Below, one piece after another: positions 20,494 through 31,880 of a DNA stretch of 37,027 nucleotides. A program made the translations under genes and the position numbers. This DNA is from Larix sibirica. Its lineage: Eukaryota; Streptophyta; Pinopsida; Pinales; Pinaceae. The notes beneath the pieces are model-generated. The model saw only the letters and a program-made list of their open reading frames with translations, searched no databases and was not told the DNA's origin. Numbering within the stretch: position 1 is the first letter of the stretch; each line of letters begins with the position of its first letter. Where the stretch lies: contig NWUY0300003953.1 in NCBI GenBank assembly GCA_004151065.3, positions 30,677 through 67,703 of the forward strand, in the 5' to 3' direction.

Positions 20494-20509
20494 TAATGTA
20501 AACTAGTTT

Positions 20510-21097
20510 GCTTAACCTACTAAGATTTGAACTAAATCCTTATCATCATGAAACTAGTCAAAATACCAACAAGTGGGTAATGTATCTATTAATTATTAAA
20601 ATATATAGTAATTAGCTTTCCCTTTTTACCTTAAAAAAATATATTAGTATTATTATTATATAATAAAAAAGATTATTTAAAAACTCTAAATTTTAAATGT
20701 AATTAGAATGGAATAAATGTAAATCAAAATTTTCATAGTTTATTATTAAATGTTATGTTTTTAATTAAGTTTCATTAGTCATCATTTGTAAAAGGTTTCA
20801 ATTATGATAAAAAAATTTAAAACCGTTGTATTTATCAACTTTAAAATAAAAAATTAATTGAATAATTTAAATATTGATTATTTATGTATTCAGCATTCCA
20901 AGTGAAGGTGTTGGTAACTTCTAAAAAAATACATGTTAGTAATCCCAAATGACTCAATGAGATTTGATCTCGAGATCTTTATGATGAAATTTACAGTTGT
21001 CTTTGGTATGTAATCATATATCATGATAATATATAGGACCTCTAAGGTGTTACTCTTATATGCAAAAGTCCAATCTTTTGTCTTTTGTATTCCATAC
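20510..21097. other. AT-rich spacer, no gene seen (copy 1)
   Basis: Very AT-rich sequence with no recognisable element, running to the assembly join. The second record is at 28992-29579, from which unique sequence continues. Confidence 0.5.
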
Positions 21098-21098
21098 N
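21098..21098. other. Assembly join: single ambiguous base n
   Basis: The only non-ACGT base in the window sits exactly at the boundary between the two 8.5-kb copies. Some scaffolders write a single n where neighbouring contigs are ordered but their overlap could not be merged. The reading frames that cross this position are artefacts of the join. Confidence 0.95.
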
Positions 21099-21336
21099 AC
21101 ACGCTTAACCACCTTCAATTTCAATATGTATTGCTTGATTCCTCTAATGCCATTTGTTAGGGGAAATGAAGTATTTAATGAAACATTATTATAAAATAAT
21201 ATTGAGAAGTTTTGATGATGGGAAAAGGTCATATCAATGATGGAAGCCTTGGATTCCTGCATTGCTTGGATAGTGCTACTCTCCTTTCTTTTTCCAGTCA
21301 TAAAATTAACAAGGTTTGTGGATTTTATTAGTCTTT

Positions 21337-21384
21337 GGATTTTAGAGTGTTAATGGTGTTGGATTTTAGAGTGTTAATGGTATT
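21337..21384. repeat. 24-bp tandem repeat, two units (copy 2)
   Basis: Second record of the pair at 12781-12828, unchanged. Confidence 0.85.
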
Positions 21385-22534
21385 GGATATATATTGATTG
21401 TCACTAGGTAAGTTTGTACATATTTGACAAGTCTATATTGATTTAAGTGTTATTGATAGAGCAATCTTCATCATAGAGTACTCTTGAATTGCACTTAATC
21501 TATATACTATACTAAGCTCATGAAGTTCACTTCACATTTGCATTGGATATGCAAACCTCATTCCAATTTGAGCCAACTTAATGAGTAGGTTTCAAGATGC
21601 ATGACTAGATGCAAGCTATTATTTATAACTATTGTATGTATGAAGTTTCATTGGTTTCCAGTATCAAAAGTTGTGGTCATAAGCTCTCTTTTTTTCATGG
21701 GAATGGGTTCTCATACTCTATGTGACTAGCATGCATAATTGTTATCATGAAATGCTTTTTGGCATGGAGTGAAATATTGATCTCTCTTTCTCTTTATTTT
21801 TGTTGCAATCAAGTGTTGGCACTTCTTTATATGCAGTCTAAAAAATTCGTCATTTGCTTTCAATATTATTGAAGGGCACATCCTTCTCCAACATGTTATT
21901 TCCTTTATTTGGTAACTTGGAGTTAGTCTTCTATTGTTGTCCTCCTAAATGGGTTCTTCATCATGTCATCTTTTGTAACGATATTTTTCCCTTGACTATA
22001 CTCTAACACCAACATTGCTATTAAAATTCCTCCTACTTTTATTAACCTATGATGGATCAATGTTTTAACAAAGGTCTTCAATAGTGCAAATGTCGCACCT
22101 TTGAATATCCTTTAGAATGAACATGATTGATCTAACAATGAAATTTCTCACTAAGTTTGCTTCTCCGTCCATCATTGTATTGAACTATATAGTAGTTGAA
22201 CCTCTAGATATGTGCATATATCATATGGTTGGAATTTTTTCCTAGGTATCGACGTTGTTATTGTCATTTCTTCCATTTTATGGGATATAATTTGTCCTTG
22301 AGAACAAATTTGAAATTGCCCCATGTCATGGCTTGAGAAATATTAATACTTAGTTTGCACTCACATAAATTGTCCCACCATAGAAATTTGGTCCCTACAT
22401 GTGTGGCTTTGTGAAGGTAATATTGTCTTCGCTTGTTTATTTTTGCTCTTCATAGTAGGAATTGAGCTACCATATTGAATCATAAGTCATAGAATGTTCA
22501 TTAGTTTGTTATAAGGTGAACAACCTCATGTTCA

Positions 22535-22645
22535 CCTTATGTTTCCAACTTTGAGAGAACAACCAAGATTTTGTGACAAACTTCCTCCACCTTATGTTTC
22601 CAACTTTGAGAGAACAACCAAGATTTTGTGACAAACTTCCTCCAC
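22535..22645. repeat. 55-bp tandem repeat, two units (copy 2)
   Basis: Second record of the pair at 13979-14089, unchanged. Confidence 0.9.
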
Positions 22646-24767
22646 TGCCACTCAATTTTGAGTTTGTGTTTCTTCCACAAGACTTATTTTATACATTAGC
22701 ATTCAATTTTATGTTGGGAGATCTTAGTTCCTATAGTGAATGAGCAATATTGGTGAACCAACCATCCATATTTCATACCTTGATATTAAAATTGCCAACA
22801 CACACTTCAATTAGTTCCATGCAAGTCTACAAGTCTTCCTCCATTTATTACATTGCTTGAGCATGACTATTTGTCATAAACTATGTACCAACTCCAACAA
22901 TTATGCAAAATGATGCTCTCCTACCAATTTTATCTAAACAGGCACTAAAATATCGTGCAACCATATTGTTAATTTACATACGTAATCACTAATATATGGC
23001 ACAACAAAGGATTAAGTGAATCGGACGGAAATATACACGAATTCATAAATCAATTATAGGCATTGGTGTTACGAGAGAAAAAGGCTTGGAAACTGAATTT
23101 TAGCATGTTGTCACCACCCCTCCATGGTGAAAATCAAAGGTTCATTTGTGGCCTAAAGAATTTGGACAACCTATGACGCTATAATTTTTTAGCTTAGAGG
23201 TACTAGTATTTGATAACTGGTATTTCCTTCATTGACCATTGCATTTGGTGGATGCCTCTACTAGTTTAAGAAGGAAAAACCTTGGTCTAAATTTCATAGT
23301 TTTCATCCCTTGGTTTTTATAGATAAGCTATTGTAACAATTAGGGAATTGTTTGATAGTCACGCATGAGAAAGGATACCATGGGAAAAGTTGAAAGACAA
23401 ATTTGGGATTACCAATCCATCTTATGTAACTCTTCCAAGACCCCAAAATTGTTTTTCACTGAAGGATATGTGATTTTAAAAAAATTCATTTAGTGTCTCG
23501 ATCTTTCTAGTCAAAGCTATACTATCTTGAATTAGGCTTGCCTCCAAAGGATTCAAAATAGGAAACAAAAACATATTTTTAGGATTAATGATCACTTAGG
23601 TAGTATTCATGTATTCTACATGTGTTGGTTTATGATTCTTAATGTCATGAAGTTTGAATGCCAAGCTATTAATTAGGGTGTTTTCATAAGCATATTGTGC
23701 ACATGTGTGATTAGATGAGAATTTTAAAGTTTGTGTAAGTTCCCAAGTGGCGCACATGAGTGTCATATATTAGAAGAATATATCATAAGGAATTGTGAAG
23801 GGGTTACATTTGGCATGAAGTAACCTTTCCTAGACAATAATTTTGTTAAATAGCCCAAAGTCCCCCAAGTTGTATAAATACATGTATTTCCATTCCCTTT
23901 GTGTGTCACTTGAATAGTGTATGGTGTGTCAGTGCATATCTTTCATTACTTCTTCGTTTTGTTGTGAAAATATGTTTCTATTTAATAATATAGAGTTCCA
24001 CCACCAACAATATGGTACCAAATACCTCCAAGTGTGAGAGAGCTTGAGGATTCCTTTAGAAAGTGAGAGTGCCCTGGTTGTATGAATTTTTAGTTGTGCC
24101 CACTTTTTTATTGTTGTTTTTCTTTTGTCTTGTTAGCAAGGACTATTATCTTAGGGTTTTATTATGATATAAAAACAAACTAGGGTTGTACATGTTATTT
24201 GATAGTGAGGCGTGATAGTGATTATTGTTCGACCAAGGTTGTTGGTAAGATAGTTTTTAAAGCTACAATTGGTTCATATTGGATCCAAAAATTATGTGCA
24301 TTTGATTTTCCCTATAATATCCATGATGGGAATTATTGTAAATTTTAAAGCAATGATGGTATAGAGTCATGTAGGCTTGTGTAACCAACCAGTTCAAACC
24401 ATATCCTTGCTTGGCAGGGTTCGTTGTTGAGGGAATTGTGAAATACAAGGCGAATATATGGCAACGATGTTTTCTTTGTTGTAAAAAAAATCAGTATAGA
24501 TTATATCATCGTTTAGAAATTTATGGGTTTCAAATACAAAATTTCCTAATGTTGAATGAGAATGAGCATTAAGTACTTAAAACTTTAAAAAAGCTAGTGA
24601 TATGGTTTTGCAAGTACAATTGGAAAGGATGTTTGGGTCTTTACAACTACCATCTGTATTTTCAATTGAGATATATGGTTGATTGAAAATTATTCAATCA
24701 CATTTAATAGTGCACAACCAAGGATGAAAAAAAAATATAAATATTTATTTCATGTTTTTTACATTTC

Positions 24768-26099
24768 TTTTTTTTTGTAAATCTGCAAAGTATATTAATC
24801 AGAAAAAAGAGAAAAATCGCATAGCTCGTAGGCATTTGAGGCGGTCTGAGACGATGGAACCACCATCCCAATATATCAAAGATGTTACAGTGACTCATAT
24901 AGACCATACAAAAAAATTCCTCTTAGAGGGAGGTCGAGCGAGAGTTTCCTGATCATAGTTTGAACTGTGCAAGTCTAACTTATACAAAAAACTGCAAAAC
25001 ATTCTATAACAAAAAAGCTGGAAAGAACAGAGTGAACCAGTGGGTTGCGAAGCTGTCTTTGGGACCAACATGAAAAGGTTATTCAGGAGGGGTTTCCTCC
25101 AGAATGGGGAAACCGCCCTGGAAGGAGTTGTCGGGCTCTGGAATCTTGACAGGAAGTGGCGCAATTTTGCGAGCATCCATAGGGTCAAGCTCCACGGGAT
25201 TGCATATTTTTTTGCTGGGAGGAGACCCGATAGTGGAAGGAATCGGGAACAGAGCTGGAGGAGCCATGGGTCCTTCTGAGGGTGCACCCTTACCATCCGT
25301 CTGAGTGCCCGAAGCGCTGCCGCTACCAACCTTTGCTTTATCTGAGTCTCGACATCCAAATGCAAGGCGTTTCCAGGAGAAGGTGGCATCCAGGATTGCT
25401 ATTTGGTCATCCACATCAATGAGCTTGGCTCTAGAGGCTAGAACTGAGTTTTTTGCAAAGCCCCAACTATTTAACATGTCCTCAATGAGCTTACCCATCA
25501 TATTCTTCATGAGCCAGTAATGATTGATATTACCTCCACCTTTTCCCGAGGCCAGGTATTCCGAGACAAGTTGAGCTTCCCAATCGTCAATCAGAGTGCG
25601 AACCATCATGGAGACTCCCAAGTCATATCCATCCTCAATAACCGACACAAGGGGGCACTGTATTTTTCCCCTGCTTCCACTTCCCCGACGAGGAGAACCA
25701 CGTGGCCGAAACATTTTTGAAAGCACAAAGTGAAGTCGGACCAAGTTCCACAAACCATAATTGTAAATTGCAGGGAAAAACCAACACATGCGAAAACGGA
25801 GTCAGGGATAAGTCTCCATATTCCTCCCTTAGCATGTTTATGGGGCGATACTCAAAGTCTGCACGCGCCATATCAATGAGCAGAGAGCCGAAGTAAATGA
25901 ACCTAGTACTGAGATCGCGTCCCGCCAGCATATGAGTGGATGTCCAAGTGAAGCGGCGTGAATGAGCCATCATCATCGAGGTAAGGCAAGAGCCAGGAGG
26001 TTTAATGCATGCAAAGCGGGGTACCACATTATGGGCTCCCATGTCGAGGCTCCTCCTTTGCATGTTGTCTAATTGTCATGGTGGCGCCCACATCCAGGA
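24768..26099 (-). mobile_element. Retroposed insert (copy 2)
   Basis: This is the second record of 16212-17543. The flanks are catgttttttacatttc (24751-24767) and catgttttttatatttc (26100-26116). The left flank differs from copy 1 by one base (24762, C for A), so the duplication is again 16 of 17. The broken protein lies at 25079-26063 with the same frameshift near 25785. Confidence 0.8.
25079..26063 (-). pseudogene. Unrecognised protein relic inside the retroposed insert (copy 2)
   Basis: Its predicted pieces are identical to those of the copy-1 relic, with the same frameshift. The shared lesion shows the break predates the duplication or that both are one locus. Confidence 0.45.
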
Positions 26100-28706
26100 C
26101 ATGTTTTTTATATTTCAAATTTAAGTGTCAAATTAATTGGTTTTAAGGTACTTTCAAATCTAACCCTAATGAGTGAAAATTCAAAAAAGTTTAAGAACTC
26201 TAAGGTTTAACTGTATATTCCCTGTAATGTTTTCATACATACACATATTCCAATTCTATTCATTTTATTGCATAAAGAAATTAGAGATTTATGATGACTA
26301 GTTAAATGTTAGGTTTTACTAGCAATTTGAATTGGATAATTGTGCCTTAATGTTTAGAGTTAATATCTTAAAGTCTTCAAAATACTCGAAAATTAAAAAG
26401 TTGTATTTTTTTATTAGCAAAAACTAAATGATAAAAAATATTCAATACAGAAGTACAAAATTAAGATAATTATAATATAAATTATTGAAGCTTGATTTGA
26501 ATATAAAAAACAAATCTATAGAAACACAACATTTAAAATAAGAAAAAGGAAGGTTTGATTATGATTTCTCTTGTGCATACTACTAAAGCAATATGCACAT
26601 TTAGGATAAGGAAAAGGTGCGCCACTTGGCATAGACCAAGTTAAATATTTGTACATAAAACTAAGGTGATTTGGATGTAACATTTGAAGACTCTACTGGT
26701 TAGAACTCAAATTAGTAAAATGTTTTGATTATTGATCATCTTAAATGCTCAAAGACAAAGGATCGTATTACATCCATTAGTGAAAAGATCAAAGTGGAAC
26801 TCGTTTCGATTACTCTAGAGAGTCTACCAATGTCTTACAAGGTTTTTGTGATTTGAGTTATTCCTTTGGGGGAGTAGGCGAACAAGCAATACAATAATGG
26901 ACATGTTATTTAAAATGTCATATAAAATGTCATATATATAAAGAAGCAAAAAAATAAAGTGGCATTATCAATTGCGACAACACTCCAAGAGAATAGAACT
27001 TGTTACTAGTGCAATGAATCATGATATTTGAAGAGTGATTGCAAGAAGAGAAAGGAAAACGTTGTCAATAAAAAGAAGAAGAATACAAGTGACAATGAGA
27101 AAGTTGGAAATGATGAAACACAGTTTTGATATAGGGGGCGATACAATGGACTGAGGAGAAGACCATATAAAAATAAGTATTTGTTGATGTGCACAAACAT
27201 AAGAATGACTAAAGGGAGAAATGACTTGTTGGAGGCAACAATTTTAGAGTTGGTTCATAAGTTACTAGGTTATAATAATTAGTCAGGGATTTGTGTGAGA
27301 ATAAAAGATATTTATGTTGGCATCTTATTTAAATTAGAGTTACTGTTAAGCTAGGGTGTTGAGGAATAGTGATCACCTAGATGGTAATTGCGTATCTTAA
27401 GTGCATTTGTTAATGGGTCATAAGGTCATCAAGTATGATTCTAAGGTCATAAATTAGGATGCCTTCATAAGTGTGTTTCACATATGCATGTGATTAGATG
27501 AGTTGCAAAATTTGTATAACACCCATTCAATAGTACATATGGGTGTCATAAGTTAGGAGAATGTTGGCATAAGGAATTGTGAATGAATATGCCAAAAAGA
27601 TTTACATGTGGAATGAAGACTCCCTACTTAAATTAGTATTTTGTTAAAGAACCCAAGGTCATCTAGTTACTTTGATGACCTTTGTGTGGCTCTTGAATTA
27701 AAGTACACAATAAGCTAATGATCTTTCACATTACTTATTTGCTTCGTTGAAGAACCAAAGTCCTTGAATGATATTAATATATGTACTTTCATAACCTTTG
27801 TGTGGCACTTGAATTAATGTATACAATATATTAGTGTATATTTCTCATTATTTCTTTTTGTTTTCAAATGTGTTAACTAAATATATTATAGTCCCATAAT
27901 GCCAATAACCTAGTTAATTGATGTTGCCATTTAAATAAATTATAGCTCTACTATGCTAACAATCTAGCTCTTTTATTTTTAATAAATTATAGCTTCTCCA
28001 CACCAACGACTTAACTCATTTATTAGTGAATTGGATAGGCTAAACACCCTGCCAATGGATAGTAAAATCTTTTGATTAACATTACCAAATTTATTCAACG
28101 ATAACATATCCCTACACATTACATCTAGTGTGTTTCCACATACTTGGATACCTCTCTATAAAACTTATATACAAACCTCATAATCCCTAAAGGGGAACAT
28201 GAAAAAGCCTTTTGTGAAATTATGCATGAGCTTAGTGTCCCAACCATAGGGCTTTAAACTCTGATGAAAGACTTAATCATGATTTCAAACAATGATCTTC
28301 CTACAAAGCAATGAAAGAATAGATGCTATGGTATCTCAAAGTAAGCTTCATTATATTTGAAAAAATAAAGAAACATGCTCATGTGAATTACCTCTTGGTG
28401 TATACTTGGGAGGTTTGAGCCATACTTATGCCCGTGCGCTATTGGTGTGAGATAAGACTACTACAAAGTGCAAGCAAAATATAAAGCAAAGCATGAGAAT
28501 GATAGGGACAATTAATGATGACAAAGACACAACCTAGTTCACAATTTGAGAATATGTTACGATAAAAGGATTATTATAATATTTTTAATATAAAGAAATC
28601 ATTTTTCATAATTAGATTTATATTTTTATTAAGCAAAGAATTTAGGGAAACTTTTCTTATATTTGTAAATTGCATTTTTATTAAATTTATTAATGTAAAT
28701 TAGTTG

Positions 28707-28975
28707 TTTTTTTTTTTACTGTGGGAACCTCTCCAAACGGCTCAGCGAGCACCGTCACTGAACCACTTGGATATCAAACCCACGAGCCGGGGATAGCCTA
28801 AATGTTGAACAGGGCTTCCAGCGAGAGTACGGCCACCACCGCAGTCGTACGAGCTTTTTCTGGGGTGCAGTTTCCTGAAGGAGCTTACGCCCACCGCACC
28901 TCCCCCGCAAGAATCGAAATTGGACTTCTGTCGGGACAACCATCAGACCTCACCACTGGCTCCTGCCCTCAACCC
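28707..28975 (-). mobile_element. tRNA-derived SINE (copy 2)
   Basis: This is the second record of the SINE at 20225-20493, with the same A- and B-box-like sequences, the same A-run and the same flanking duplication (28691-28706 and 28976-28991). Confidence 0.78.
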
Positions 28976-29870
28976 TAATGTAAACTAGTTTGCTTAACCT
29001 ACTAAGATTTGAACTAAATCCTTATCATCATGAAACTAGTCAAAATACCAACAAGTGGGTAATGTATCTATTAATTATTAAAATATATAGTAATTAGCTT
29101 TCCCTTTTTACCTTAAAAAAATATATTAGTATTATTATTATATAATAAAAAAGATTATTTAAAAACTCTAAATTTTAAATGTAATTAGAATGGAATAAAT
29201 GTAAATCAAAATTTTCATAATTTATTATTAAATGTTATGTTTTTAATTAAGTTTCATTAGTCATCATTTGTAAAAGGTTTCAATTATGATAAAAAAATTT
29301 AAAACCGTTGTATTTATCAACTTTAAAATAAAAAATTAATTGAATAATTTAAATATTGATTATTTATGTATTCAGCATTCCAAGTGAAGGTGTTGGTAAC
29401 TTCTAAAAAAATACATGTTAGTAATCCCAAATGACTCAATGAGATTTGATCTCGAGATCTTTATGATGAAATTTACAGTTGTCTTTGGTATGTAATCATA
29501 TATCATGATAATATATAGGACCTCTAAGGTGTTACTCTTATATGCAAAAGTCCAATCTTTTGTCTTTTGTATTCCATACATTAAATGTTGTGTCTGATTA
29601 ACAACATAGGTTTGGAAATCCTTGAATTGTTACTCTTCTTGTATTCTTGATTTGCAATTTGATGTCAACAATGTTATACTTCATTTGTTAAAAAGTTAAT
29701 GATGCCAGCATTAACTCTAAGGAATTCAACAATGAATCTACCTTGGATGGTTAAGAAGAGAAGTTGTTATCCTCCCCATCTAGAATCAAATCCCACTTTG
29801 ACATGTAAAAAGGGACAAGTACAATTTAAATGACATTCACTTATAAGCCTTCCTCGATGACAACCATTTA

Positions 29871-30024
29871 ACCAATAATTTTTTCCATGAATCCATGAGT
29901 AAAATTCTTATCATTAATCAAAAACATTTCAAACATAATAAAAAATTTAACCAATAATTGATTCCATGAATCCATGAGTAAAATTATGCTCATTAATCAA
30001 AAACATTTCAAACAGAATAAAAAG
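29871..30024. repeat. Two units of a 79-bp tandem repeat
   Basis: The unit begins accaataatt and contains ccatgaatccatgagtaaa and cattaatcaaaaacatttca. It occurs at 29871-29949 and again from 29950, with a few differences. Confidence 0.85.
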
Positions 30025-30290
30025 TATAGTGAATTGAAACAAAGCTTTTAGTCTTCAACACTTTAGGTTATGCACACAAGGCTATTGGCTTAATGTCACA
30101 AGTATATGCTTTGTGACATTCGCTATGTGAAATCATATCCTTCACTGGAAATTCAAATGGCCATTAATCCTTCGTAAATTTAACGCATAGTGAGAAGGAA
30201 ATTTGAATTAAAAATAGATCACATTGGATTGTAGTAAGTTTTTTTCCAAAGTGACTTAAATGCAACACATAGGCATTGGTCTGAGCCCCT

Positions 30291-30374
30291 GAGTGAGTAT
30301 GACTTTGATATTACATATATCAAAGTGTCTTTGAGTGAGTATGACTTTGATATTATATATGTCAATGTGTCTTT
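30291..30374. repeat. Two units of a 42-bp tandem repeat
   Basis: The unit gagtgagtatgactttgat plus a following AT-rich part occurs at 30291-30332 and 30333-30374, with a few substitutions. Confidence 0.85.
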
Positions 30375-30458
30375 GAAATAAGTCATTGATGCACTCAGCC
30401 AATTTTCTCAATTATATCCTTAGAAATATATTTAAGGGGGCATATTTTGAGGCTATAG

Positions 30459-31846
30459 ATGGAGGACAATTGGTGTGCACATGTGAGAGTTGTTGTGCAT
30501 GGTGAAGGTGCTAGGGCACCAAGGTTTGAAGGGTGCACTTGTGATGAGGATGACCTAGTAATATTCTTGAAAGTAATTTTTGTTCCCTTGGGAGATAATA
30601 TTCAAGTGTTGATTTTGAGTGAAGCTCATTGTATTTACTATTGAATAGATCTAGGAGTGAAGAAAATGTGTGTAGATTTCAAGCCCAATTTGCTTTAGAC
30701 GAAGATGAAAAATGATGTGGTTCATTTTGTAGCCAAGTAGTTAGAGTGCTAGTGAGTGAATGTTGAGCATCATCATCCAACAGTTTTATTGTATCCCCAT
30801 GCTATTTCTAGGCATTAATAGGAAGTAACCTCAATTAACTTCATTGTAGAATTACCAATGACAACCACAAGACACAATACTATTTGGGTGGTGATAGGCA
30901 ACTCACCCATGAGCACATTTTATTCCAACTAAAGCAACTTATAAAGCACATGAGTTGGCACAAGGATTCATAAGAGAAATTGTAAATCTACATGGAGTTC
31001 AAAAAATGGACAATTTTGATAGATCTTTGATGTTTACAAGGTGAAAGTGTTTCAAGTTGTTCTACAAACTCAACTTAAGTTTATTATAATGTATCACCTT
31101 GAGATTGATGGGAAACTTGAGAGAGTTAATCAAGGAATTTATAAGATGCTTATAATGTATGTGATGGATCAGCAAACCAAGTGGGAAGAATATTTTCCTT
31201 TGGTTAAATTCACATACCATTATTCTATTGATATGGCACCTTTTGAGTTGTTAAATGAGAGACCATGTAGGACTCCTCTCTGTTAGGGAAAATTAGAGGG
31301 TAGAATCCTTATGGGCCTTAAAGTAATTTAGAAGATGGAAAATTAGATAAGGACTTAAGGAATTGGAGTTTAAAGGAAGCTCGTGATCATCAAAAAAGCT
31401 ATGTGGATGCACATAGAGTGGATCGTAATTTCAAAGAGGGTGATACAATATTCTTATGGTTTAAGCCCATGAAGAGTTCTATAAGCTTTGGAAAGGGATC
31501 CACACAATCTCCCTGTTATGTTGGACCTTTTGAGCTCCTTGAGAGGATTGGATCTATGGGATATTGCTTTAATATGCTACCAGTATTTCGTAGTACACAC
31601 AATGTTTTTCATGTGTCAGTCCTTCAAGATTACATTATTGACCCATCTCATGTCCTGTATTGGAAACAATTGCAAGTTAAAAACAAGGGGGCTTTAAAGG
31701 CAAAACCCATCTTGGACCATCACACTTGTTAGCTTCATTGGTGCACAATGGACTAGGTGAAGGTACAATGGGATCTTTATAGCCCTAATCCCATTACTTG
31801 GGAGAATGCATTCATGTTTCTTGAGTATCCATTTTTGTTTACTTAA
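30459..31846 (+). pseudogene. Ty3/gypsy chromovirus integrase and chromodomain relic
   Basis: On the plus strand a single frame with scattered stops shows GDNIQVLILSEAH (about 30590-30628) and LGVKKMC, then MKNDVVHFVAK-stop-LEC (about 30708-30752). These belong to the integrase zinc-binding region, where one His and one Cys are lost. The catalytic core has INFIVELPMTT (about 30834; the first Asp, usually in MDFI, is Asn), AHFIPTKATYKAHELAQ and DGKLERVNQ with the catalytic Glu kept (about 31110), then MYVMDQQTKWEEYFPLVKF and MAPFELL. From 31403 come HRVDRNFKEGDTIFL, YVGPFELLERIG and HNVFHVSVLQDYIIDPSHV (GPY/F module). A chromodomain-like VKVQWDLYSPNPITWE ends near 31846. Frames shift near 30900, 31035 and 31300. 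This is the C-terminal half of pol of a Tekay/Del-like chromovirus; the RT part is absent to the left. Confidence 0.88.
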
Positions 31847-31871
31847 AACTCCAAACCAAAGGCTTACTCCT

Positions 31872-31880
31872 AAAGGGGAG
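31872..31880 (+). other. Polypurine tract of the gypsy relic
   Basis: AAAGGGGAG lies about 25 bases after the last stop of the integrase/chromodomain frame and is followed by TATATTGTACC. This is where the plus-strand primer and the start of the 3' LTR are expected. The LTR's far end could not be set because no partner LTR is present. Confidence 0.6.

Larger units (their letters stand above)
12543..21097 (+). repeat. Copy 1 of an 8.5-kb direct duplication
   Basis: Bases 12543-21097 (8,555 bp) match 21099-29579 (8,481 bp) almost perfectly in the same orientation. The offset is constant at 8,556 up to about 18900 and 8,482 afterwards, because copy 1 carries an extra 74-bp tandem unit (18836-18983). 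Differences I saw: A13293/G21849, A15599/G24155, A16206/C24762, G20738/A29220; others may exist. Copy 1 ends at the base before the single n of the window and copy 2 begins at the base after it. That is the pattern of a suffix-prefix overlap between two contigs that were joined without merging. A true tandem duplication is the alternative. Confidence 0.97.
23575..27910 (+). mobile_element. Copia-type LTR element, gag-only relic (copy 2)
   Basis: This is the near-identical second record of 15019-19428. The left LTR is about 23575-24009, the primer-site-like sequence 24013-24025, the gag motifs 26797-27054 and the right LTR 27357 to about 27910. It is shorter because the 74-bp repeat is single. 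It adds no independent evidence for the family. Confidence 0.65.
21099..29579 (+). repeat. Copy 2 of the 8.5-kb direct duplication
   Basis: This is the second record of 12543-21097, starting with acacgcttaaccacc at 21099 and ending at tccatac (29573-29579), after which unique sequence follows. It includes the right part of the gypsy relic, cut at 21099 with no continuation to its left, the copia-type element, the retroposed insert and the SINE. It carries only one unit of the 74-bp repeat (27392-27465). Treat its features as possible duplicates of the same locus or as the other allele. Confidence 0.97.
29580..30458. other. Unique AT-rich sequence right of the duplication
   Basis: No gene is recognised. 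It contains two local tandem duplications (29871-30024 and 30291-30374). The lost upstream part of the gypsy element at 30459-31846 (RT, RNase H) would be expected here, but I see no motif of it. Confidence 0.4.

Noticed and set aside
21056-21301. Open frame crossing the n at 21098
   Set aside because: It joins unrelated ends of the two contig-like copies and contains an undefined residue, so it is an artefact of the join.
12543-29579. Reading the 8.5-kb repeats as LTRs of one giant element
   Set aside because: The copies are directly adjacent with no internal region, contain complete nested elements, and meet at the n; terminal repeats would flank unique sequence.
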